From Bacillota bacterium (lineage in GTDB: Bacteria > Bacillota > DTU030 > DUMP01): a stretch of DNA of 5,846 nucleotides. This document shows, piece after piece, positions 1 to 5,620 of the stretch (positions are counted from its first letter, which is position 1; every line of letters starts with the position of its first letter). The translations under genes and the position numbers were made by a program. The notes under the pieces are model-generated. The model did not search any database, was not told the origin of the DNA, and saw only the letters and a program-made list of their open reading frames with translations. The DNA is taken from positions 1-5,846 of the forward strand of contig JAAYHG010000074.1 in NCBI GenBank assembly GCA_012735455.1. The letters run 5' to 3'.

Positions 1-158
1 GCTGGATGGTAAAACCCAATCATCATTATGGGCCAGATGTAGATGGTGCCAGGCTTAAGGTAGAAGTGCTCCCTGAAAGAGGCCAACTCATCACTGCGAT
101 CAAGGTCCCTGGCAAACTCCTCCGTCAAGAATTCAGGCAGCATCTTCCCTTGTACCAT
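1..158 (-). CDS. Kynureninase-like PLP enzyme, N-terminal fragment (runs off the window)
   Basis: This is the 5' end of a leftward gene; 52 codons are visible from the ATG at 158-156. An AGGAGG ribosome binding site (170-175) lies 11 bases upstream. Residues 12-40 contain TEEFARDLDRSDELASFRE followed by HFYLKPGTIY, which strongly resembles the start of kynureninase (aminotransferase class V fold; cleaves kynurenine to anthranilate and alanine). In that family the IY is followed by a glycine-rich [DG]GNSLGL-type motif. Here the frame instead reads IWPIMMIGFYHP, which does not match. The sequence may therefore carry a frameshift, an insertion or a genuine variant, or the edge may be a junction; too little remains to decide. 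The gene follows the aminotransferase gene by 30 bases and is probably cotranscribed with it. The PLP lysine and other catalytic residues lie outside the window, so the assignment rests on about 30 residues recognised from memory. Confidence 0.55.
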   Translation of the reverse strand, partial: MVQGKMLPEFLTEEFARDLDRSDELASFREHFYLKPGTIYIWPIMMIGFYHP

Positions 159-188
159 TCCTGTTACCCCCTCCTATTCTTTTCTTGG

Positions 189-1301
189 CTACAGCCTTCT
201 TTCCACCTGTGCTAAGCGCACCAGGAGCTCCTCCCCTCGGGCTGGAACCCTGAGCCGCACTGTTGCTGCCGTGAGCCCTGGAAAATCAGCTCCTGACTCC
301 ACTATCACGCCCTGGCGCAGAAAAGCATCGCGCAGGTCACAGGACGGATCTGGCGCCGTAAGGGCTACGATAGGGGTGGTGGGGTGTGTAATAGACGCCG
401 AGAGAACCTTCAGGGCCGCCAGCAGCTCAGCCTTTACCTGGCCCACCCCGGTGCGAGAGTTCTCTACAAACTCTGTGTCTCGGGCAGACACACAGGCTGC
501 TTTAATGGCTGCCTCAGCTACGCTAAAGGGAAGGTCTACCCGCTCGTAAAGGGAACGCAGCTCGCCGCTAAGCACAGCGTAACCCACCCGCAAACCCGCT
601 AGTCCCAAACCCTTGGAAAAGGAACGTGTCACCACTAAATTAGGAAACTCGCGCACTAAGTGAATCGCCGAATTCTCAGGGCTGACAAAATCGCCGTAAG
701 CCTCATCCACCACTACTGGCACCGAATGCTGCAGCGCCTGGGTCAAGACCACCCGCAATGCATCTAAGCTGATGAGCTGCCCTGTAGGGTTGTTGGGGTT
801 ATCCAGGTACACCAAGGTCAGCTCCGGTCCCAGATGAGCCAGGAACTCTGTCAGGGAAAACTCCAATCTGCGACCCTTGAGCTTTACCCCAGTGTAAACG
901 GCCCCGTTAGCGCGGGCATCACTCACATACTCTGAAAATTGGGGAGCATAACCAAGAACACGGGCCCCAGGGAAAAGGAAAAGCTTGTTTAGCCTCTCCA
1001 GCAGCCCCATAGAACCAGGCCCTACCACAATCTCTTCCGGGGTGACACCGGCCGCTTCCCACACATGGGCAAGCACCTCCCGCAGCTTATCCGCCCAGGG
1101 GTCTGGGTAACGGGAAAAATCAACACTCACAGCAGCCAGGTAGGCCTCTCGGGCACTGGCAGGCGCACCAAAGGGGTTGGTTCCTAACGCACAGTCAATT
1201 GTCTCATCCGGTCTCCACCCGTAAGAGCGCAGCTTGTCTCCAACATCCACCACGTAACTATCCCGTTTAAGGGTGTACAAGTACTCATTGCGGCAAAGCA
1301 C
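189..1301 (-). CDS. HisC-like class I/II PLP-dependent aminotransferase
   Basis: A complete 370-residue cytoplasmic PLP enzyme of fold type I, the usual size of the HisC/CobD branch. Landmarks in order: an N-terminal LGTNPFG substrate-arm motif (39-45), the cofactor-phosphate loop GPGSMGLLERL (94-104), DNPNNPTG (167-174) with the conserved Asn171, VVVDEAYGDF (196-205) with Asp199 that pairs with the pyridine nitrogen and Tyr202, TRSFSKGLGLAGLRVGY (225-241) with Schiff-base Lys230 and Arg238, and a C-terminal VRLRVP (348-353) whose Arg349 probably binds the substrate carboxylate. All core catalytic residues are present. The family includes histidinol-phosphate aminotransferase, threonine-phosphate decarboxylase and broad aromatic transaminases, and sequence alone does not choose between them. 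No histidine or cobalamin gene is nearby; the downstream neighbour is kynureninase-like, so an amino acid catabolic role is a reasonable inference. The GTG start at 1301 is supported by an AAAGGAGGT site 8 bases upstream. Confidence 0.85.
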   Translation of the reverse strand: MLCRNEYLYTLKRDSYVVDVGDKLRSYGWRPDETIDCALGTNPFGAPASAREAYLAAVSVDFSRYPDPWADKLREVLAHVWEAAGVTPEEIVVGPGSMGLLERLNKLFLFPGARVLGYAPQFSEYVSDARANGAVYTGVKLKGRRLEFSLTEFLAHLGPELTLVYLDNPNNPTGQLISLDALRVVLTQALQHSVPVVVDEAYGDFVSPENSAIHLVREFPNLVVTRSFSKGLGLAGLRVGYAVLSGELRSLYERVDLPFSVAEAAIKAACVSARDTEFVENSRTGVGQVKAELLAALKVLSASITHPTTPIVALTAPDPSCDLRDAFLRQGVIVESGADFPGLTAATVRLRVPARGEELLVRLAQVERRL

Positions 1302-1309
1302 AGCCTCCG

Positions 1310-1318
1310 ACCTCCTTT
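1310..1318 (-). promoter_or_regulatory. Ribosome binding site fixing the GTG start of the aminotransferase
   Basis: On the minus strand this reads AAAGGAGGT, near-perfect complementarity to the 16S rRNA 3' end, 8 bases before the GTG at 1301. A second weaker GGAGG lies only about two bases from the start. The first in-frame ATG-independent start with a site like this is the GTG, so the N-terminus is well defined. Confidence 0.75.
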
Positions 1319-1507
1319 ACTAAGGCTAGTTTACCATATCAGCCGCCACCAAGAAATGGTTTTCCCGCTGTCCACCCACAGCATACAAGTGCCTACCGCG
1401 TCTCTGTATCAGCGGCGTATTTGTGTTGCTGGACGCGTATAAGGGTTAATCTATCACCCTGGATGAGCTCGTCTCGTTTCTGGTGTTTTCACAGCAACAT
1501 GGCCAGC

Positions 1508-1536
1508 TTGAACTCGTAGTCTCCCTGATCTATAAT
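1508..1536 (+). promoter_or_regulatory. Sigma-A-type promoter of the amidohydrolase/membrane protein operon
   Basis: TTGAAC at 1508-1513 as the -35 box and a consensus TATAAT at 1531-1536 as the -10 box, separated by exactly 17 bases. Transcription would be expected to start near 1543, giving a leader of about 50 bases before the amidohydrolase ATG. The perfect -10 box and ideal spacing make it the best promoter candidate in the window; the -35 matches TTGACA at four of six positions. Confidence 0.75.
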
Positions 1537-1593
1537 CTGTCTATGTCGTGTGGATTAATGTTTTCTCAGCATGAACAATAGGAGGCTGGCTTT

Positions 1594-2919
1594 ATGAACG
1601 GTGATGAACTCGCGCGCCTCAAGAAAGCGGTATGCGAAGGTATCGCTGCAGCCCGGACGGAAATTCAGACCGTGGCAGAGGATATTTTTGCTCACCCGGA
1701 ACTGGGATTTAAGGAGACGCGCACTGCTGACCTGGTGGCAGCCAGGTTCCAGGAACTCGGGCTAGAAGTGGAAAGAGGTCTTGCCCTGACCGGCATCCGT
1801 GCAGTTGCCCGCGGCCGTAACCAAAAGGCCAAGGTTGCCATTGTCGGTGAGTTGGATGCCGTGGTCTCGCCACAACACCCTTTTGCCGACCCTCAAACCG
1901 GCGCCGCCCATGCCTGCGGTCATCATGCCCAGATCGCAGCCCTTTTGGGCTCAGCTATTGGCCTAGTCCGCTCCGGGGTCATGGCTGAATTAGATGGTAA
2001 CGTAGTTTTTCTGGCTGTTCCGGCCGAAGAATTTGTGGAACTAGCCTACCGCCGTCGTCTCATGGATGAGGGCAAAATCCAGTTCTTTGGTGGCAAACAG
2101 GAGCTTATCCGGGCCGGTGTTTTCGATGACTTAGATGCCGTTATGATGGTCCACGCCGAGGCCCAGGTACCTGGGCGTAAGGCCTTTGTGGGGGGCTCCT
2201 GTAACGGCTTCGTGGGCAAAATAGTCACCTACTTAGGCAAAGCCGCCCACGCCGGAGCAGCACCACACGAAGGGATCAACGCGCTAAATGCTGCCATGCT
2301 GGGCCAGATGGGTATCCACGCCCAGCGGGAAACCTTCCGAGACGAAGACTCAATTCGCGTTCATCCCATCATAACCAAGGGCGGTGACCTGGTAAACATT
2401 GTCCCTGCAGAGGTGACCATGGAAACCTACGTTCGCGGCCGCACCATGAAAGCGGTTTTAGACGCCAACAGGAAGGTTAACCGGGCCCTCCAGGCAGGGG
2501 CGTATGCTGTCGGCGCAGAGTGCAAGATCGACGAGATTCCGGGCTACGTCCCATTGAACCAACATGAAAAACTAACCGAGCTCTTCGCCGCCAACATGGC
2601 CAGTATTATTGGCGCAGAGAATGTGGTTCCAGGACCACACAGCGCCGGTTCTTCCGACATCGGTGATGTCTCGCAGCTTGTTCCCACCATTCAACCTTTT
2701 CTCGGGGGTTTCAGCGGCGTCGCCCACAGCAAAGATTTTGGTGTTGCAGATCCAGAGATGGCCTATGTCATCCCTGGACAGGCCTTGGCCATGACAGCGC
2801 TGGACCTTCTGGTGGATGGAGCAGCCAAGGCTCGCGCCATTAAGGACGCTTTTCAGGCCCCCTTGAACCGCGAAAGCTACCTTAAGATGTGGTCAGATTT
2901 CAGAGCCGGTCGTAACTAA
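1594..2919 (+). CDS. M20D family metallo-amidohydrolase (AbgB/HipO-like)
   Basis: A complete 441-residue cytoplasmic di-metal hydrolase of the M20D amidohydrolase family, which cleaves N-acyl or amide bonds of amino acid conjugates (hippurate, p-aminobenzoyl-glutamate, N-acetyl-amino acids). Metal-site motifs are intact: GELDAV (85-90), HACGHH (106-111) with Cys108 and His110, PAEE (143-146) with catalytic Glu145 and ligand Glu146, His187 in MVHAEA, and His378 in GVAHSKDF. The lid and dimerisation domain (about 200-310) opens with the family hallmark GKAAHAGAAPHEGINALNAA (215-234). The stretch SSDIGDVSQLVPTIQPFLGG (353-372) is typical of AbgB-like members. A segment of roughly 35 residues between PAEE and His187 is longer than in simple M20D enzymes. 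The ATG has an AGGAGG site (1580-1585) 8 bases upstream. It is first in an operon with two membrane proteins 30 bases downstream, suggesting they supply its substrate. The exact substrate cannot be told. Confidence 0.88.
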   Translation: MNGDELARLKKAVCEGIAAARTEIQTVAEDIFAHPELGFKETRTADLVAARFQELGLEVERGLALTGIRAVARGRNQKAKVAIVGELDAVVSPQHPFADPQTGAAHACGHHAQIAALLGSAIGLVRSGVMAELDGNVVFLAVPAEEFVELAYRRRLMDEGKIQFFGGKQELIRAGVFDDLDAVMMVHAEAQVPGRKAFVGGSCNGFVGKIVTYLGKAAHAGAAPHEGINALNAAMLGQMGIHAQRETFRDEDSIRVHPIITKGGDLVNIVPAEVTMETYVRGRTMKAVLDANRKVNRALQAGAYAVGAECKIDEIPGYVPLNQHEKLTELFAANMASIIGAENVVPGPHSAGSSDIGDVSQLVPTIQPFLGGFSGVAHSKDFGVADPEMAYVIPGQALAMTALDLLVDGAAKARAIKDAFQAPLNRESYLKMWSDFRAGRN

Positions 2920-2949
2920 AAGATTTCTTCATAAGGAGGCTGAATGTAG

Positions 2950-3768
2950 ATGAAAAAGCCGTCAGAATGGAAGGTCCACGCTCTGGTCCTTGGAATGGTG
3001 ATTATTGCAGAATTGATCGGTCAAAAAAAGTTTCAGGTGGGACCCGGCCAGGCAATTTTATTACCCATGCTCTATGCCCTGGTGATGGGCCTATTCATGG
3101 GGCCCAAGTACCTTAAGTTGGTGACAATGGAAGAAATGAAGTTGGCCACACCTTTCATCAGCATATCAGTAATGCTGCTCATGGCTAAGTACGGAACCAC
3201 CATCGGTCCCTCGGTTCCGCTACTTCTGAAGTCCGGCGCAGCTCTGATTCTACAAGAGCTCGGCAACCTGGGAACTATCTTCTTCGCCTTCCCAGTAGCC
3301 CTGATGCTGGGTTTCAAACGGGAAATCATCGGCGCCGTACACTCCATCGCCCGCGAATCCAGCCTTGCTGTTGTCGCCGATATCTATGGCCTTGAGGGAC
3401 CGGAAGGCCGCGGTGTCATGGGTGTTTACATTTGCGGCACCCTCTTCGGCGCTATTTTCTTCGGTATTATGGCTGGCATCTTCGGCAGCCTAAACATCTT
3501 TCATCCCTACGCCTTGGCCATGGCCTGTGGCGTGGGCAGTGCTAGCATGATGGCCGCAAGCTCTGGCTCTCTTTCGGCCATGTTTCCCGAAATGGCTAAC
3601 GAAATTCAGGCCTTTGCCTCCGCCAGCAATCTTCTCACCGGTGCCGACGGTGTCTACGCTTCTCTATTCCTCGCCCTTCCAATAACTGAGTGGCTTTATA
3701 GGAAATTCGCCCGCGAGGATAAGTCCCAGACTCAAACCAAGCTGGCTGCTACGAAGGAGGTAAGATAG
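2950..3768 (+). CDS. DUF3100-like polytopic membrane protein, probable transporter component
   Basis: A 272-residue inner-membrane protein with no cleavable signal peptide. Hydrophobic segments lie at about 10-26, 34-51, 66-82, 90-122 (one or two passes, broken by QELGNLG), 157-181, 187-205 and 228-249, with a charged C-terminal tail. Conserved-looking polar or glycine motifs inside the membrane region are RESSLAVVADIYGLEGPEGRG (ESSLAVVADIYGLEGPEGRG at 136-155), ACGVGSASMMAASSGSLSAM (192-211) and the start LLTGADGVYASLF (228-240); these look like a substrate path rather than simple anchors. I recognise the family as DUF3100, whose members are often found beside M20 amidohydrolases; this is recollection and not a search. 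The ATG at 2950 follows an AAGGAGG site (2933-2939) by 10 bases. An ATG-TAG pair at 2944-2949 just before it is not a gene. The gene lies 30 bases after the amidohydrolase and its stop touches the next gene. Transport role is inferred. Confidence 0.7.
   Translation: MKKPSEWKVHALVLGMVIIAELIGQKKFQVGPGQAILLPMLYALVMGLFMGPKYLKLVTMEEMKLATPFISISVMLLMAKYGTTIGPSVPLLLKSGAALILQELGNLGTIFFAFPVALMLGFKREIIGAVHSIARESSLAVVADIYGLEGPEGRGVMGVYICGTLFGAIFFGIMAGIFGSLNIFHPYALAMACGVGSASMMAASSGSLSAMFPEMANEIQAFASASNLLTGADGVYASLFLALPITEWLYRKFAREDKSQTQTKLAATKEVR
3754..3760 (+). promoter_or_regulatory. Ribosome binding site inside the end of the DUF3100-like gene
   Basis: AAGGAGG lies within the last codons of the upstream gene, 8 bases before the ATG at 3769. 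The upstream stop TAG (3766-3768) directly abuts that ATG. This arrangement is typical of translational coupling and predicts matched synthesis of the two membrane proteins. Confidence 0.75.
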
Positions 3769-4215
3769 ATGAACTGGAAAGAAACCGTTAAGGTCCTACT
3801 CCTGACTGCTGGTTTTGTCCTTGTGGGCAATCTCATCGGTTTCAAGATTAACCCTATTGAAGCCCTGCCCGGCATGCTGTTTCTTCTCGCCATCGTTCTG
3901 GCTGGCCTAGCCCTGGCAAAGATTGTCCCCATAAAGCTTCCCAGTATCGTCTATATCTCCGCCCTGGGAATCATGTTGACTGTACCAGGTTTCCCTGGCG
4001 CAGAGTGGTTTACCGCACAAGCAAGCAAGGTACAGTTTCTAGCCCTATGCACCCCGGTATTGGCTTATGCCGGTATCGCCTCGGGCAAAGACTTGGATGA
4101 CTTCAAGAAGCTGGGTTGGCGCATCGTCGTAGTCTCCAGCCTGGTCTTTATCGGTACCTTTGTTGGCTCCGCTATCATTGCCCAGGTTGTCCTCAAATTC
4201 ACCGGTCAGATTTAG
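3769..4215 (+). CDS. Small polytopic membrane protein, partner of the DUF3100-like protein
   Basis: A 148-residue membrane protein with about five hydrophobic segments (roughly 7-24, 33-52, 57-73, 88-106 and 117-142). The fourth ends in LAYAGIASGKDLDDFKKLGW (98-117), a glycine-rich break followed by a charged loop, which suggests a functional re-entrant or substrate-binding region. Its start (WKETVKVL, then LIG at 22-24, then a Pro-rich turn and ALPGMLFLL) resembles the start of the preceding protein (WKVHALVL, LIG at 22-24, AILLPMLYAL), and its last third resembles residues 67-120 of that protein, so the two may be duplicated halves of one carrier. I know no characterised function. The abutting genes and the internal ribosome binding site imply an obligate partnership. 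The gene ends directly at the operon terminator. Transport with the 272-residue protein is an inference from context. Confidence 0.65.
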   Translation: MNWKETVKVLLLTAGFVLVGNLIGFKINPIEALPGMLFLLAIVLAGLALAKIVPIKLPSIVYISALGIMLTVPGFPGAEWFTAQASKVQFLALCTPVLAYAGIASGKDLDDFKKLGWRIVVVSSLVFIGTFVGSAIIAQVVLKFTGQI

Positions 4216-4243
4216 AAAAGTGCGGCCCTGCCGCACTTTTTTT
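4216..4243 (+). terminator. Intrinsic terminator of the amidohydrolase/membrane protein operon
   Basis: AAAAGTGCGG (4216-4225) pairs perfectly with CCGCACTTTT (4231-4240) around the five-base loop CCCTG, and the T run extends from 4237 to 4243. It starts on the base after the TAG of the 148-residue gene. On the opposite strand the stem is followed by only four Ts, so it could act weakly for the converging pdp transcript. Confidence 0.92.
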
Positions 4244-4261
4244 GTCTTAAACACAATGCAT

Positions 4262-4290
4262 TTGGCTGAGACACAAGATTCCTCAGCCAA
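4262..4290 (-). terminator. Hairpin overlapping the pdp stop codon
   Basis: TTGGCTGAG (4262-4270) is perfectly inverted as CTCAGCCAA (4282-4290), a 9-bp stem with an 11-base loop. In the leftward transcript the TGA stop of pdp (4285-4283) lies within the 5' arm. No U-run follows immediately, so it is more likely a 3' stabilising hairpin or part of a two-hairpin terminator with 4216-4243 than a classical intrinsic terminator. Confidence 0.5.
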
Positions 4291-5587
4291 TGACTCCTGT
4301 AATGAGCGGAGAGAGATCTCCTGGTTCGGGGCCGATGGCGTAGTCTGCTGTAAGAGCGGCAACCGCCTCTCGGCCCCGTCTTGCGTCATTGGCGTGCACC
4401 CATGCCAGAGTTTCGGCCATTCTCACCGCATCGCCTACCTTTTTGTTCAATACCACGCCTACCGCCGGGTCGATATCATCTTCTTTACGCTCCCGGCCTG
4501 CACCTAGTGCCATGGCAGCGCGACCCACCTGGTCAGCACGTAGACTGATAATATGACCGCTTGCAGGGGCAGGCACAGCCAGTACCTGTTTTGCCTGCGG
4601 CAAAAGGTTTGGGTTCTCCACTACTCTAGCGTCACCACCCTGCGCCAACACAAACTGACGGAACTTCTCCAGTGCGGCTCCGCTCCGAAGAAGCCCTCGC
4701 AAGAGTTCTTTTCCGGCACCGGCAGTTTGGGCTTTGTCCGCCAGAACCAGCATCTCAGCCCCTAACGCCAAAGAGAGTTCCGTAAGATCATCAGGACCCT
4801 CCCCTCGCAGGGTAGCGATGGCCTCTTTCACCTCCAGGGCATTTCCTACCGCCAAGCCCAGTGGCTGTTCCATGGCCGTGACCAAGGCGCGGGTCGTGCG
4901 ACCCACTGCGGTGCCAATCGCCACCATGGTGCGTGCCAACTCTTCTGCCGCAGCCTGTGTGGGCATAAATGCACCAGAGCCAAACTTGACATCCAAGACG
5001 ATGGCATCTGCCCCAGCCGCAATCTTCTTGGCCATGATGGAACTGGCGATGAGGGGCAGGCTGGCCGTAGTTGCAGTAACATCGCGCAGGGCGTACAGCT
5101 TCTTGTCCGCTGGTGCCAAATTACCCGTTTGACCTGAAAGGGCCAGTCCAGAACGCCTTAAACAAGCCAAGAACTCCTCTTGGCCCAGCGCTGTGCGGAA
5201 GCCAGGGATAGCCTCCAGCTTGTCAATGGTGCCGCCGGTGTGACCCAAGCCCCGTCCAGACATCTTAGCCACTGGAACACCAGCGGCCGCCACTAAGGGA
5301 AGCACTACCAGGGTGGTCTTATCGCCGACGCCGCCAGTACTGTGTTTATCCACTTTCCGACCCGGGATGGAGCTCAGATCCAGTTCCTCACCGGAGCGGG
5401 CCATGGCCATGGTGAGCTCTGCCGTCTCCCGCTCTGTCATACCACGGAGGTAAATGGCCATAAGCAAGGCGGCCATTTGGTAGTCCGGTATTTCACCTGC
5501 CACATAGCGGGAGATGACGAACCGGATCTCATTAGCAGTAAGCTCTTCTCCATCGCGCTTCTTGGCGATAATGCTCGTGGTACGCAT
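4283..5587 (-). CDS. pdp: Pyrimidine-nucleoside phosphorylase (PyNP; deoA/pdp family)
   Basis: A complete 434-residue cytoplasmic enzyme, the normal length of Bacillus-type PyNP, which phosphorolyses uridine, deoxyuridine and thymidine to base plus (deoxy)ribose-1-phosphate. Residues 1-65 form the first part of the alpha domain. The phosphate site [10 protein letters not shown] (81-90) and the family signature [16 protein letters not shown] (110-125) are intact. The base-binding set Arg168, Ser183 and Lys187 (in ALRDVTATT and ASSIMAKK) matches the set known from E. coli thymidine phosphorylase. Lys108, just before the signature, sits where E. coli DeoA has Met111; lysine here is associated with accepting uridine, which favours PyNP over strict thymidine phosphorylase. 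The C-terminal alpha/beta domain (about 335-434) includes the ASGHI and GAGR motifs. The ATG at 5587 follows a GAGGAG site (5597-5602) by 9 bases. The mtnA-like gene ends 33 bases upstream, so the two are probably one operon. Confidence 0.95.
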   Translation of the reverse strand: MRTTSIIAKKRDGEELTANEIRFVISRYVAGEIPDYQMAALLMAIYLRGMTERETAELTMAMARSGEELDLSSIPGRKVDKHSTGGVGDKTTLVVLPLVAAAGVPVAKMSGRGLGHTGGTIDKLEAIPGFRTALGQEEFLACLRRSGLALSGQTGNLAPADKKLYALRDVTATTASLPLIASSIMAKKIAAGADAIVLDVKFGSGAFMPTQAAAEELARTMVAIGTAVGRTTRALVTAMEQPLGLAVGNALEVKEAIATLRGEGPDDLTELSLALGAEMLVLADKAQTAGAGKELLRGLLRSGAALEKFRQFVLAQGGDARVVENPNLLPQAKQVLAVPAPASGHIISLRADQVGRAAMALGAGRERKEDDIDPAVGVVLNKKVGDAVRMAETLAWVHANDARRGREAVAALTADYAIGPEPGDLSPLITGVIG

Positions 5588-5620
5588 AGCTCCTCTCTCC
5601 TCTTCCCCGCATCCTTATGG

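Larger units (their letters stand above)
1302..1593. other. Divergent intergenic region between the aminotransferase and amidohydrolase operons
   Basis: This 292-base gap holds the ribosome binding sites of both flanking genes and the rightward promoter at 1508-1536. For the leftward aminotransferase I see only weak promoter candidates (a TAAACT or TATGGT hexamer just upstream of its ribosome binding site, without a good -35). Short repeats are present: GCGTAT occurs twice 20 bases apart (1415-1420 and 1435-1440), and TGTTGCTG (1424-1431) is inverted as CAGCAACA (1492-1499) upstream of the promoter. These could be operator half-sites, but nothing in the sequence proves it. The only notable open frame (1450-1581, 43 codons) resembles nothing I recognise and contains the promoter. 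Confidence 0.5.

Noticed and set aside
6..215. Rightward open frame of 69 codons at the left edge
   Set aside because: It is antisense to the kynureninase-like start and the end of the aminotransferase gene, lacks a ribosome binding site, and its translation resembles no protein family.
189..1301. Calling the aminotransferase hisC outright
   Set aside because: The motifs fit the whole HisC/CobD/aromatic aminotransferase branch and no histidine biosynthesis gene is nearby.
1319..1420. A sigma-A promoter for the leftward aminotransferase operon
   Set aside because: Only weak -10-like hexamers (TAAACT, TATGGT) are present with no matching -35 at 16-18 bases, so no site is called.
1450..1581. 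43-codon open frame in the divergent intergenic region as a possible gene remnant
   Set aside because: It has no plausible start with a ribosome binding site, contains the promoter and resembles nothing I know; only its last 12 codons are kept, as a leader peptide idea.
2944..2949. ATG at 2944 as start of the DUF3100-like protein
   Set aside because: It is followed at once by TAG; the in-frame start is the ATG at 2950.
4160..4507. Rightward open frame across the operon end, the terminator and the 3' end of pdp
   Set aside because: It reads through a strong intrinsic terminator and overlaps two real genes in the wrong frame.
4734..5132. Rightward open frame of 132 codons inside pdp
   Set aside because: It lies wholly antisense to a well-supported pdp gene, has an Ala/Ser/Arg-rich translation typical of a shadow frame, and has no ribosome binding site.
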